Shown here piece by piece: positions 22,464 to 34,250 of a stretch of 64,000 nucleotides of DNA; position 1 is the stretch's first letter, and each line of letters starts with the position of its first letter. Below the pieces are notes generated by a model, which made no database searches, was not told where the DNA came from, and saw only the letters and a program-made list of their open reading frames with translations. Origin of the DNA: Telopea speciosissima (Eukaryota; Streptophyta; Magnoliopsida; Proteales; Proteaceae); NCBI RefSeq assembly GCF_018873765.1, contig NC_057917.1, positions 54,925,464 through 54,989,463 on the forward strand, given 5' to 3'. The position numbers were made by a program, and so were the translations under genes.

Positions 22464-23323
22464 AATGGCCTCTGGTTTTCAGGTGGTCAATGGCCAACCT
22501 TTCGTCTAGAGATGCTGTCCAGAAGGAAAACTGAATTTTTGAAGGAAACCATTTGACTCATGTACCCTTCAAAGGAATTTCAGGATGGATTTCCCTATAA
22601 AATATGTAACACTGGAATCGCTTGAAGCTTCAAGATTCCATATGCTTTTGTCCTCAAAATTCATGTCCTGCTGAAGACTAGAAAGCTGATTGAGGATGAC
22701 TGTATGTACTTCTCAAACATCAAGATCACATTTGACATTGTAAGTCACCAGACAACGACTAGGATTTCTTAGGTTGGAATATAATCAATTTACGTCAAGG
22801 AGTTGCCACCTAGATAAGGGTCTAGGACCCGTACATCTCTCTTTTGAGAGAGAAAATTAACTCACGATTGATAAGGTAGGGTTCTTCCCAGATCTCTGGG
22901 TAGGTTCAAAGTTACGTGTTGGGAAGCTTTTACACACCCAGCCCATCCCGGCCGAAGACCGGTCGCTTTCTGTTTAAATCATTCACATTGATGTTACGTG
23001 TTTAGTGCCCATCATAATTAGTAATTCTAGTCCTAATCTAGGTAATTAGGTTGAGCAATATATATATGTAAAAAGGAAAGGAAAGGAAAGGAAAGGAAAA
23101 GGGAAAAGATGACTGAACCTGGGCATTAATAAAGCTGTCCAGGCTACCTACGTACCCTCATAAGGATTAAGCTAAGCGTAATTCAGGAACATATTGAAAA
23201 AACAGTTATATATGCATGGCAAGGTACTATAAACAAATAGCATAAACCTATGTACCTCTTGTAGAAGTCCGAAAATGTAGGGAATACCTTGATCATAAAC
23301 CTGTGGCAAAAGATTCCTTTTTA
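22464..23323. other. No recognised gene
   Basis: Spacer. A short GGAAA tandem run occurs at about 23076-23104. Confidence 0.5.
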
Positions 23324-23897
23324 GCCTTCTTTGTCGGTAGAGTGAAATGTGCCTTAAATTAGGCACGACTTCGGACATTTCAGGAGTTATCTCAATTAAG
23401 AGGATGATTAGAGGAATCTGTTGTCGATGACCATGTGTCTAATGGGATTCCCCAAAAAGATTCCTTTTGGGCCTAGGGTTAGTATTTAGTGTGCATATAT
23501 TTCATTTGGGCAGCACAACAGCATATGTAAGACAGTTATTTAAATGTTTTGGAAATCATTTAAGCAGCACAACGGCATACATAAACATTTTATTATTTGG
23601 AAAACCCTAAATTGGCCTTCTTTGTTGGTAAAGTGAAGCGTGCCGAGCTAGACTTGGGGCATTTCAGAAGTTATCTCATTTAAGAGGATGATAAGAGGAA
23701 TCCGTTGACGATGACTGTGTCTAACGGGATTCCCCAAAAAGATTCCTTTTTGGGGCCGGGTTAGTAATCAATGTGCATATATTTCATTTGGGCAGCACAA
23801 CAACATATGTGAGACAGTTATTTGAATGTTTTGGAAATCATTTAAGAAGCACAACATACATAAACATTTTATTATTTGGAAAACCCTAAATTGGCGT
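23324..23897. repeat. Tandem duplication, about 291-bp unit x2
   Basis: The first unit, 23324-23614, begins GCCTTCTTTGT and ends 'ccctaaattg'. The second, 23615-23897, repeats the whole unit with scattered substitutions and small indels. Shared landmarks include 'gggattccccaaaaagattcc', 'tttcatttgggcagcacaac' and 'cattttattatttgg'. Non-coding. Confidence 0.9.
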
Positions 23898-24675
23898 CAT
23901 AACGGCATTAATGTAGGGGTTTCATTCACCTTTTTTATGGAGTATTGCTGGTTCATTTACATTTTGATTGCATCTTGCATGGATCCTGTACAATATAAAT
24001 CTGGAGCACTACAGCAACAAATTTCATCCATCAATGGTTCTCCACTTGCGGCACACCTAATCTGCAATTTTCTGCAATGATTAACATCATGAATCTGGAA
24101 CATATTTACCTGCTCTGTTTTTGGGTAGTTTTTGGGCAGTTTTGAGACATTATTGCCCTCCCTAATAAGGTCCTTCCACCGTTATTTGAAGTGGATCCAA
24201 GCCTCTGATTATCTGTGGTGAGAAAAATCTCCTCAAATCTGAGATGTGATCTCAGTTTCTGGTTTTTTATTTCTTATCTCTTAATCGGCCATTGGATCAT
24301 TACTAGTTTGTGGGGTTTTCATATACTATTGACATACTATATTTGACAAGAAGTTGAGCACTATTGAAGTTGTTTAATTTGAATTCTACTGCAGCGGTAT
24401 TTCTGACCAGAATTGATTTTATTGGTGGTGTTCCTCTTCATATACTTATTGACCTTGCACTACTGTGACTATTATTGTTTGGTGCTTTCACTGGATATTA
24501 AGAGCCATCCATCATTATGTATTGGAGCTTAACGGATCTGGAAATACTGCTGGGTTACTGCAGTCAAAACTGACTTGAAGTTCCATTGTTTTTGTGCCCT
24601 TTTGCTGCAACTATAGATTGTATATACCTCCATCTATGACCATTGATTGCCTGAGAAATTCTGGGGCTTATAATT
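23898..24675. other. No recognised gene
   Basis: AT-rich sequence without frames. It is continuous in character with 30345-30932 on the other side of the Copia insertion. Confidence 0.45.
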
Positions 24676-24854
24676 TGTTAGAACCATAGGGGTATTTTAG
24701 ACCCTTTTCATATGTTTTTTATGTTTCTGTTATGTGGGCTTTAGTCCCACATTGTTTATTTGTACTTTTATTCTCTATTCTCATTGATATAAATAAAGAG
24801 CTTGGGATGATCATTAATCATCCAAGCCTTACTCTAATTCTAAATCTGTTAACA
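24676..24854 (+). repeat. 5' LTR of Copia 24676-30339
   Basis: 179-bp LTR with TG...CA ends. It contains 'gatataaataaag', which may serve as both TATA-like and poly(A)-like signal. Confidence 0.95.
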
Positions 24855-24866
24855 TGGCATCAGAGC
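24855..24866 (+). other. Primer binding site
   Basis: TGGCATCAGAGC directly follows the 5' LTR. It differs by one base from the usual initiator tRNA-Met site TGGTATCAGAGC. Confidence 0.8.
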
Positions 24867-25767
24867 ATGTTTTGAATTAGGGTCCTCTACCTTCTATTTT
24901 CAGCTCTTTCTTTCTCTTCTCTCTTTCTCTCGATCTCCTCTTCTCTTCTCTCTTTTCTTCTTTTGTTTTCTATTCTTCAATAGGGCAGCACTGATGAGGT
25001 GATCGATAGATCCAGCTGCTGCCCTTTCTCACCTCATTCCATGATTACATAAGTTTCCATATCAACAACACCTTGGCTGCGATATTTGAAGCTTCCCATA
25101 TTTGATTGATTCCACCTCAACTATAAGGAATCAATCTCCCTTATTGAAGATCAAGAACTGCAGCAGGTTCCTTTGTTGAATTTTTTTATCTAAGATCTGC
25201 CTTGAAGACCCCCTAGATCGATTTCTCCAAAAATAGGGTTTTTTTTCAAAACCCTGACAAATATCGATCTAGGGGCTGCTGTCCTTTGTTGGGGTTGATA
25301 TTTGGAGGGGTGCTTAGTCTCTTCTAGACCCACACTCGAGCCAAGTTTCAGCTCAATCCAATGTTTTTTTTGTAGGTTTCTCTCCCTACATTGATCTCAA
25401 CAAAATCAGGGGTTTTTTTCAAAACCCTGAAAAAATCGATCTCAGGGTTTTGAGCCTCTGTTGGTGCTGGTTTTTTGAAGGTTGATTCTCCACTTATAAT
25501 GACATATCTGCCCCAAATTTGAGCCTCAACTATTCAGTTTTTGGGCCTATTCTTCCCTATATCGATTTCAGCCTAGCAGGGTTTTTTTCAAAACCTTGAA
25601 AAAATCAATATAGGGGCTACACTTGTCTGCTGCTGCTGATTTTTGGAGACACATCTTGTGACATTGAAAAGGGATTCTCCTCCTATTTTGAGCCTTTAAT
25701 TTGGAGGATATCTTTTGTTTCTTGTTGCCACAGCCTTCTTTGTGATTTGGTTTGTTCTGCTGCACTT

Positions 25768-28700
25768 ATGACTAAATCTGGAATGTCTAATGGAACTTCT
25801 ACTGACAATGGGTATAGTAGGAATGATACCCGTGATCTTCTCCCTAATCCTATCAAATTGGATGGGAGCAATTACCTGATATGGTCTCGCTATGCCTACT
25901 TTGCCATTGCCGGCCGTGGACTTACTGGCCATATTGATGGCACTACTGTCATGCCAGCTGAAGCTGGCCCTTCTCTGACCAGGTGGATCTCCAACAATGG
26001 TGTACTTATGTCCTATTTGATTGGCTCAATGTACTCAGACCTTGCGGATGGTTTTCTTCTCCTTGATACAGCCCATCAAATTTGGTTTGCTTGCAAGGAG
26101 ATATATGGACAACTCGGTAATGATGCACAGGTGTATGAGCTTCGAAAGAAGGCCAATAATACTACTCAGGGGGAGTTATTTGTCTCCAAATACTATGCTA
26201 CTTTGCGTAGTTTCTGGTAGCAACTGGACCATTTTTTCTGATTACCATCCCACTACAGCTGCTGATATCACTGCATATAAGAAACATCTGGACAAAGCTA
26301 GGGTCTATGATTTTTTGGCTGGTTTGAACATGGAGTATGACCAGATTCGTGTTCAGGTATTGGGTCATTCCCCTTTTCCCACACTTGAACAATCCTATGC
26401 TTTGGTCTCCTCTGAAGAGAACCGTCAGGCTGCTATGCTCCACCCTCCTGTTACTGACATATCAGCCCTCCAGTCTGCTGCCCAGGCTACTCCTGCTCTT
26501 GTCGAACATGTTTCTCTTGGTGATTCTACTACAGAGACTGTTACTTGTGAGCATTGTCACAAGCCTTACCACACCAAAGAGAAGTGCTGGAAACTTCACG
26601 GGAAGCCAGCTGACTTTGAGGCTTAACGGGCTGCCAAGAAAAAGACAAAAAATAAAGCAAACCACTCTGAATTTGTTCCTATAGCCCCAGCTACTGACAC
26701 TGGCCTATCCCAGGATGATCTATAGGCTTTCCTACGACTGCTAAGGTCTTCTGCTGCTGTTGCCTCTACTACATCAGCTCCTGCCACCTCTTCTGCTCCT
26801 TCAGGTTCACACTTTGCCGGTCAGGTATTCCATTTGGTGGTCATTGTGCTTCTATAGCTTCCCTATGCTTGGATCATAGATTCTGGGGCTACGGATCACA
26901 TGACCGGTTCCTTTAGCCTGTTCCATCGGTATTCTCCCACTTAGGAAAGACAAGGTCAAAGTAGCTGATGGCTCCCTTTCCTCCATATCTGGAAAAGGAA
27001 TCATCACTGCACTTCCTCCCTTACTTTGTCTTTAGTTTTGCATAATCCTAATTTTACTACTAACCTTCTTTCTATTAGTAGTCTTACTCGTGATCTTAAC
27101 TGTAAAGTGATTTTTTTTCCTTCCCATTGTGTGTTTTAGGATCTGGCCTCTGGGAAGACGATTGGATTGGGTAAAGTGCATTGTGGCTTGTACCTGCTTG
27201 ATGATGGTCGGCTCACTCCACCCTCGTTACCATCTCCAAATCAGAACTCCTTAGTCTCTTCTGAAATTTACCAGTGGCACTCTAGATTAGGTCACCCTCA
27301 ATTAGGAATATTAGCATCTTTATTTCCTATTTTGGTCAAATCATGTGATAAGACTGATTTTTTTTGTGAGGCTTGCGTTCTGGTCAAACAGACACGTTCT
27401 ATTTATTCGGTTTCAAATAAAAGGAGTTCTTCACTTTTTCAGTTGGAACATTCTGATGTTTGGGGCCCTAGTCGTAAAACTTCCCTTTCTGGTCATCGTT
27501 GGTTTGATTCTTTTATTGATTGTCATTTTAGGCATACATGGGTTTATCTTATGCACACTAAGAGTCAAGTTTTTTCCTGTTTTCAGCATTTCCATAGAAT
27601 GGTCCAAACTCAGTTCCAGGCTAATCTCAAGGTTTTGAGAAGTGGTAATGGCACCGAGTATAAGGAACACCAATTTCAGAAGTATTTGGCTGATAATGGG
27701 ATTATTCACCAGACTAGTTGTGTCAATACCCCAGCCCAGAATGGTGTGGCTGAAAGGAAGAACCGACATTTGTTGGAAGTAACCAGGGCGTTGATGTTTT
27801 CGCGCCATGTCCCCTCCCAATATTAGAGGGATGCTATCCTCACTGCAACCTATCTCATTAATCGGTTGCCTTCTCGTGTTCTTGACTCTCGCAGTCTGGC
27901 TGAACTTTTACATGGGAATTCCACCTTTGTGGTTCCTCCCAAGGTGTTTGGTTGTGTGTGTTATGCCAGAGACATGAAATCTCATGGTAAACTTGACCCT
28001 CGTGGGTTGTGGTGTGTTTTTTTGGGTTACTCTCCAACCCAGAAAGGTTATAAGTGTTATCATCCCCCTTCCCGTTGTACTCTAGTAATTATGGATGTTT
28101 TTGACGAACATCTTTCCTATTATCCATCTCCACATCTTCAGGGGGAGAATTCTGGTTCTAGTGAAGATGTGTTTGTGCTTCCTCCCCTTGAGGCTCCTCC
28201 TACTTTGGAGCCTATGGCTGCTATTCAGCCTACTTTGGCTGCTGCCCCTTCTCCTTTACAAGGGGAGCTTGTAGAAAATAATGATGGTCATATTCCTAGT
28301 CAGGGGAAGTTGACTCCAGTCCAGAAGACCATCAGTGAATTTCAAAAGAGAATTGACAACTCAAATGTTATCACCTACCAAAAGAGATGCTCTAAAAGAG
28401 GGCAGCATCAATCCACTGTGGCACCTATACCTATCCAATTGCCGGCTCAGGATCCAGATCCTTGTCCTCCTCCTCCTGGTGAGACTTCTCCTTCAGAACT
28501 ACCTATTGCTCTTCGCAAAGGTACTAGGATTTGCACCTTGCATCCCATTTCTTGCTTTGTTTCTTATAGTTCTCTTTCTCCGTCTTTTCGTGCATTTGTG
28601 TCTTCTCTTTCTTCTGTTTCTCTTCCTAAAAATTGGCAAGAAGCTTATGCAGATGGAAAGTGGAAGGCAGCTATGTTGGAAGAAATGAAAGCCTTAAGAA

Positions 28701-30153
28701 AAAATAATACTTGGGATCTTGTAGATCTTCCTCCAGGAAAAAACCCTGTGGGATGTAAATGGGTGTTTGTGGTCAAATATAAGGTTGATGACACTGTGGA
28801 TTGGTATAAGGCACGTCTGGTTTCAAGAGACTTTACTCAGACATATGGGATTGACTACCAGGAGACTTTTTCTCCTGTTGCAAAGTTGGATACAGTTCGG
28901 GTTTTGCTATCTTGTGCAGTCAATCTTGGATGGGATCTACAACAGCTGGATGTGAAGAATGTCTTCCTAAATGGAGAACTTAGCGAGGAGTTGTAATGGA
29001 TATTCCACTAGGTTTTTCTTGTGACAGTAATCAAGGTAAAGTGTGCAAGTTGAAGCAAACACTTTACGGGCTGAAGTAGTCACCTAGAGCTTGGTTTGGT
29101 CGGTTTCACAAGGCCATGATTTCAGTGGGCTATAAACAGAGTAATGTTGATCACACTCTCTTTATAAAGAGGGCTGGAAAAACCATCACTGTTCTTATAG
29201 TCTATGTGGATGACATTGTGGCTACTCGCAACGATGGTGATGAGATCAACCGGTTGAAGAAGTTTCTTGGGCAGGAGTTTGAGATTAAAGATCTAGGGAA
29301 GCTACGGTACTTTCTAGGGATTGATGTTGCCAGGTTTTCTAAAGGCATCTTTCTCTCCCAAAGGAAGTATGTCCTAAACTTGTTGTTTGAAATTGGTTTG
29401 TTAGGATGTCACCCTTCAGATACTCCTATGGAGGCTACTGTTCGTCTCAAAGAAAAGGAGGGTGAACTTGTTGATAAAGGCCGGTACTAAAGACTAGTGG
29501 GGAAGCTGATTTATCTCTCACACACACGTCCAGACATTGTTGTTGCTGTGAGTACTGTGAGTCAGTTTTTGCATGACCCCTATTCTTCTCATATGGAGGC
29601 TGCCCTTCGGATTCTTCACTACTTGAACTCAGCTCCTGGAAAAGGCATTCTTCTGTCTCCTCATGGTCACCTACGGATAGAGGCATATACCGATGCTGAC
29701 TGAGCTGGTTCTACTGATTGGAAATCTATCTCTGGGTAATGTTCTTTTGTAGGAGGCAATCTTGTCACTTGGTGTAGCAAGAAGCAAAATGTGGTGGCTC
29801 GGTCTAGTGCTGAAGCAGAGTTTCATGCTATGGCACAGGGCATTTGTGAGTTACTTTGGTTGAAAGGCTTGCTACAAGATCTTGGTGTTCCTGTTCATCT
29901 TCCTATGATGTTGTACTGTGACAACAAAGCTGCAATCAACATTCCTCATAATCCAGTACAACATGATCGCACCAAGCATGTTGAAGTGGACAGACATTTT
30001 ATCAAGGAAAAGTTGGAAGACGGATTGATTTGTGTTCCCTTTGTAAAGTCTACTGATCAGGTTGTTGATATTTTCACCAAGGGATTGTCTGGAAAATTGT
30101 TCCATTCTAATCTAGTCAAGTTGGGCATGATTGACATATTTGCTCTAACTTGA
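25768..30153 (+). pseudogene. Copia gag-pol polyprotein, interrupted
   Basis: Start MTKSGMSNGTS at 25768. Gag has the 'KLDGSNYLIWSRYAYFAI' opening and a zinc knuckle CEHCHKPYHTKEKC near 26549. The protease motif IIDSGATDHMTG lies near 26875. Integrase shows WHSRLGHPQLG and CEACVLVKQTR. The usual RSDNG aspartate reads glycine (RSGNGTEY, near 27640), so even a repaired frame would lack a catalytic acid. RT has LIVYVDDIVATRN near 29195; RNase H has ARSSAEAEFHAMA and CDNKAAINI. In-frame stops include 26218, 26722, 27824, 29077, 29488 and 29701, and there is a frameshift near 28990. Confidence 0.88.
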
Positions 30154-30160
30154 GGGGGAG
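30150..30160 (+). other. Polypurine tract
   Basis: TTGAGGGGGAG immediately before the 3' LTR, the plus-strand primer site of the element. Confidence 0.8.
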
Positions 30161-30339
30161 TGTTAGAACCGTAGGGGTATTTTAGACCCTTTTCTTATGT
30201 TTTTCATGTTTCTGATATGTGGGCTTTAGTCCCACATTGCTTATTTGTACTTTTATTCTCTATTCTCATTGATATAAATAAAGAGCTTGGGGTGATCATT
30301 AATCATCCAAGCCTTACTCTAATTCTAAATTTGTTAACA
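30161..30339 (+). repeat. 3' LTR of Copia 24676-30339
   Basis: 179-bp LTR, 7 differences from the 5' copy. Confidence 0.95.
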
Positions 30340-30344
30340 TAATT

Positions 30345-30932
30345 TTCTGTGGATTGGTTACTGGTCTGTGGTGTGGTTGGTAGACTGTTCTGGTCTACTA
30401 AATCATCATTTGCTGATTATCCTCTTCTGTGATTCACTGCTGATCTAGTATTCTGAGATTATATTTGGCCTACGATTGGATCTTGGCTTGTGAATGATAG
30501 TAAGATTGCTTGCTAATTTGGTGGATGTACTGTGTGTTGCATGGAGTGATGCTGGTATACTATGGGTTCTCCCTTATTCTGTCGATGGTATCTACTCTCT
30601 ACGTATGAAGATTTTCAGGCTCTCTCTTAGTGTGGATGCTGCACTTTGTTTATATTATATTGGATACTGGTTCTTTCCTTGCAAAGCCACTATTTTGCTG
30701 ATGAGATTATTGGAGGTTATTTTTATTTTATCAGATTTATCTGACTGATCTAAGATCTTATTTGTTGTGGCTGCTCTTGAATCTTGATTATGGGGTTTGT
30801 GTTGCTGATCCTTCATGATGTAGTTATTGCTACCATATGATGTTGGATTATCTATTGGTGTTCTCTCCTGCATTCTTTGTCCACGTGAAGCGGGAGATTG
30901 GTTATTATCATCTGATATTTGAAGAATATTAT
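30345..30932. other. No recognised gene
   Basis: T-rich sequence that was continuous with 24100-24675 before the Copia inserted. It could be non-coding interior of a larger element ending at the LTR near 32909, but no 5' LTR for that was found. Confidence 0.4.
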
Positions 30933-32291
30933 GGAAAGTTAAACGTACCGCCCCTACTTTTCTAAATATTTAATAAGTTAATCCAGACTTTTAGTGGTTC
31001 CTGTTAGTGACAAACGGTAGGTGTGTTTTAGAAATTTTAGGACCAATATACCCTTGACAGGGTAAAATGACATTAATGTCCTCTTCTTCTTCTTCTTCTT
31101 CCCCTGCACCTGCGACCACAGCTTCTTTTGTTTTGAAGCTGGAAGATGACAGAAGCCTAACTGAAAGCAAAGAAGCCGTTAAAGTGGTTCCTGTACCTGG
31201 AGTGAGGGACGAAGGGAAGTGGAGAGCTTGAGGGGAGTTTATGTGGAGAAGCTTGAGAAGTTAAAAAGAGTAACAACGAGACTCAGAGAGAGTTTCTGCA
31301 GATTTGGGGATTTGAGAAGGAAGAATGGAAAACATAACAGCAAGTGAATTGGCCGGGTTTGGAGTTGGAACTATGCTGCTGTGTGCCACTATTGCTGCTC
31401 CCAAGATTGATGCCCTCATTTCAGCTTCCTAAAGGAGGTAATGAAGCATTGTTTAATCTTACTATCTCAAGAGTCAAATTTAAATTTTATGGCCATTATT
31501 GCTGGTCCCTTGATGATTTACAATTTCGTGATTTTACAATAAGGACTATGCTGTTGTGTGCCATTATTGCTGGCCGCTGAAGACTGAAAGTTCAACATTT
31601 TCTGGAGAGAAATCAAATGCTTCGTTTCATGTAGATGGCGCGACAGAAAATGGAAAAGGAAATCAGAGAGGTGATGGGTTGAGCAAGGATAAATTAGTGG
31701 GGGATGGGTGTGCTCAAGGCTGGAATTCAGATTGGGGTTTTGTTTAGGCAAGGATGTGGGTTAGGTTAGAAGTGGAAAGAAATGCAGAGGAGAATCAATG
31801 ATCAAATACAGGAGGAGAGATTTGATGAGAAACACAACACCGTCACCGTTAGTGGCCCCTTCTGCTGCCCCAAGAAGCTCTGCTTGCAAAGCTGAAAATG
31901 CCATTAAGTGCTTCAACATCGTCGAGAAAAAGCCTCGGGAGCCATCCAAACCCGCCGATCCCGATCCGCCACCGATCCACCGCCTCCTCCCGCTGATCTT
32001 ATGCCTGAACCACCCAAATGTGGAGGTGGAGCTGTTAGGGCGCAGTTCTTTGTTCTTCTCCTTTCGGTTTGGGAAGGGTGCAAAGTAGAAAAGAATGGAA
32101 AAGGTTTTGTTTATAATGAAGGGCAATATGGTCAGTACAGTAAAAAATCTAATGGTTTTCATCCCAAGTTAATGGCTTGGATTAACTTATTAAATATTTA
32201 GAAAAGTAGGGGAGGCACGTGTAAATAGTGAAGAAAGATGGATGCACCGGTAATTAATCGATATCTCAGGGGAGGTACGTGTAAATTTCCC
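30933..32291. mobile_element. Third MULE-like element with captured sequence
   Basis: The left end GGAAAGTTAAACGTACCG followed by 'cccctacttttctaaatat' and 'ttaataagttaatcca' is matched in inverted orientation at 32178-32226. The outermost part of that arm (gaggcacgtgtaaat) is repeated about 60 bases further out at 32272-32286, ending AAATTTCCC at 32291. Ends of the form GGGAAATTTACACGTACC resemble the other two MULE-like elements. No 9-bp duplication is clear and there is no transposase. The interior (31080-32160) has gene-like composition. Confidence 0.6.
31325..31432 (+). pseudogene. Captured N-terminal coding fragment, family not certain
   Basis: A 35-codon frame in a 5'-UTR-like context reads MENITASELAGFGVGTMLLC and then ATIAAPKIDALISAS before a stop. 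It looks like a short N-terminus with one hydrophobic segment (about residues 9-26). It reminds me of small plant plastid membrane proteins with a DnaJ-like zinc finger, but that is a weak recollection. A partial repeat of the hydrophobic part (MLLCAIIAG) recurs near 31553. Further on (31798-32088) a Pro-rich frame may be another piece of the same or another gene. Confidence 0.4.
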
Positions 32292-32414
32292 TTATTATTA
32301 TCTGCTCGTGTCATCTACTTATTTGAAGATTATTATTATTTGTTCATGTTATTTTCTCATGTCCTCAGCAACTATAAAAATGGTTATTTGTTTGTAACAA
32401 GAAGATTGTTACAT

Positions 32415-32555
32415 GTGGTTCACAGCAACCTTATGCTGTTACTTGTGGTTCGTAACTTATGTTGTATTTTTGGTTCACAACTACCTTGTGTTGTAATTTG
32501 TGGTTCGCAACAACCTATGTTGTTCTTTTATCCGTGGTTCACAACAATCTATGCT
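32415..32555. repeat. Minisatellite, about 30-bp unit, roughly five diverged copies
   Basis: Repeated '(t)gtggttc(a/g)caacaacct(t)atg(t/c)tgtt' units in tandem with substitutions. The frames across it are by-products. Confidence 0.65.
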
Positions 32556-32868
32556 TCGCCTTTATTTGTCTTCTTTGTGAAGATTACTACTTGCCTTCCT
32601 TGAGAAGGGCTTATAATGTTGTTATTGTAGTTATGATATTTTGGCTTGCAGTTGGTATTCTGTGCTGCTTAATTTGCTCATTGCTGTCTGGATTTATTCG
32701 ACATGAAGATTTTTCTTTACTGTTGCTGTTGCTGTTGTTGTTGTTGATTGGTGTGCTAGTGTTGGTGTTGCAACTGAAAGGAAGCTCTCTCTGTGGTCAT
32801 TGGCGTCTATGACTGTTGTATATGTTTAAGGCTGGTTCTGTTGTTCATGTCTATTCTTGTTGTTCCAA

Positions 32869-33191
32869 GCTGAAGCCTTTGATATATATGCTCTAGCTTG
32901 ATGGGGAGTGTTAAAATATTAGTGTCGGTTTATGGGGTTAAGTATATGACAATTCCTTAAGGGGTGTTTTGGGTCATAGTTGGTTGTTTTTTACTTGGTG
33001 TTTACTTAGTGTCGGTTCTATTGGTGGACCCAAATTGTAATTCCTTTTTTATTATAATAAACAGATCATCCTACCCATGGTTTGAGTGATCTGTTCACTC
33101 TCAAACCGGGGGTAGTGTTTCTCCCTTCTCTCAGTTCTCCTCTTCTCTTTCTTCTTCTTGTTTCTCTTCTCTCTTATAGTGCTGATTTACA
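32869..33191 (+). mobile_element. 3' end of a plus-strand Copia with LTR
   Basis: The frame ending AEAFDIYALA and a stop at 32899-32901 matches the usual C-terminus of Copia pol (K.LG..DIYAPA). It is followed by a polypurine-like 'gatggggag' and an LTR-like unit from TGTTAAAATATT (32909) to GATTTACA (about 33191). No partner LTR was found in the window, so this is a truncated element or a 3' remnant. It directly abuts a minus-strand Copia remnant. Confidence 0.55.
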
Positions 33192-33319
33192 GGGTTGATG
33201 TATCATTACAAGGTCATTACCCAGAACAATGATATTATCAACATAAACAACCGGCACAACCACTTTAGAGTCTTGATGATGAACAAACACCTAATAGCCA
33301 GAATAACATTGGGAGAAAC
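33192..33319 (-). pseudogene. Old Copia, RT C-terminal piece
   Basis: On the minus strand the catalytic block reads VYVDNIIVLGNDL (near 33205-33245), a YVDD relative with the second Asp changed to Asn. The coding sequence continues, after removal of the LINE at 33320-39441, into 39457-40105. It is the downstream-most piece of an element whose other parts are at 39457-40105 and 45985-48155. Confidence 0.7.
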
Positions 33320-33366
33320 ACACACTCGATAGTTAAACGGTTTAAACCAAACCACTTAAACCTCCG

Positions 33367-34250
33367 ATGAGCTCCCCCCACCTCCCCCCTCCGCCACCTT
33401 ACCCCTCCACCTCCACCTCCCCCACCACCCTCCCCTCTTCTTCTCGGCCTCCAATCTCCATCTCTCATACCTCCACCACCACCCCCGATACCTCCTCCCC
33501 CGACCCATCCCCTGCAACCTTTGCATCTCCATCCTCTTCTGGGCCCAAACCTTGGTCATCTCTGTTCGCTCTTCCCACCTCCCCCTCCCCCTCTATTCTT
33601 TCCCTCTACTATGTCAAACTTGCTACCGATGATGGAGCCTCCTTCGCTCTGTGCCCCAACAATCTTCTTTCCCCTGAAATCACCAAATGGAAAGCCTGCC
33701 TAGTGGGCCACTTCCTTGGTCCGAGACCCTCGTTCAACATTGTCAGAGCTTCCCTCACCAAGCAATGGAAAGCTCACGGTTCGTTAGACATTTTCCTCCT
33801 CGACAGTGGTGTCTTCATTTTCAAGTTCCTCTCCGAATCCTCCGATGATGCCAAAGCCAAAGCTCTGCATGGGGCTTCTTGGCTTGTGGGCACCAAACCA
33901 ATCTTCCTCCGTCAGTGGGACCCTTACATTCAGCTCCATAAGGTTGACTTCAGCTCCATTCCCTTGTGGGTTGCCCTGCCAGGTCTCCCCTTCCACTACT
34001 GAAGCCAGGATTGCCTAAGCAGAATCGGCTTAGTCTTGGGGTTCCCCCTATATTCTGACACCCGCACCCTCAAAATGGATCGTCTCTCTTTTGCTCAAAT
34101 CTGTATTGACGTCTCGGCTGATCATCCTCCGCCACCATTGTTGAAGAAGATGGATTCAGCTTCGAGCAGCCTGTCAAGTTCGATTGGATCCCTCCACATT
34201 GCATCCACTGCAAGGTCTTTGGGCATCATTCTCGCAGCTGCTCCGGAAAA
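33367..34250 (+). pseudogene. LINE ORF1 (nucleic-acid-binding), broken
   Basis: After a Pro/Ser/Thr-rich leader (about 75 residues), the sequence TKWKACLVGHFLGPRPSFNI, SSDDAKAKALHGASWLVG and FLRQWDPYIQLHK fits the DUF4283 domain of plant LINE ORF1. The frame stops at about 34000 (FHY then TGA where W is expected). In another frame a zinc knuckle CIHCKVFGHHSRSC (C-x2-C-x4-H-x4-C) follows near 34197-34240. The product would coat element RNA. Pro/Ser-rich frames continue to about 35048. Confidence 0.8.

Larger units (their letters stand above)
24676..30339 (+). mobile_element. Copia retrotransposon, full length, decayed coding region
   Basis: 179-bp direct LTRs (24676-24854 and 30161-30339) are flanked by an exact 5-bp duplication TAATT (24671-24675 and 30340-30344). 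They differ at 7 of 179 positions (about 96% identity). The LTRs begin TGTTAGAACC and end TTGTTAACA or CTGTTAACA. Primer site and polypurine tract are in place. All Copia domains are present in order (gag, protease, integrase, RT, RNase H), but the frame is broken by stops and frameshifts, so this copy cannot move by itself. Confidence 0.95.

Noticed and set aside
32459-32812. Leu/Cys-rich plus-strand frame
   Set aside because: Runs through a minisatellite and a TTG/CTG-rich stretch; the hydrophobic composition comes from the repeats.
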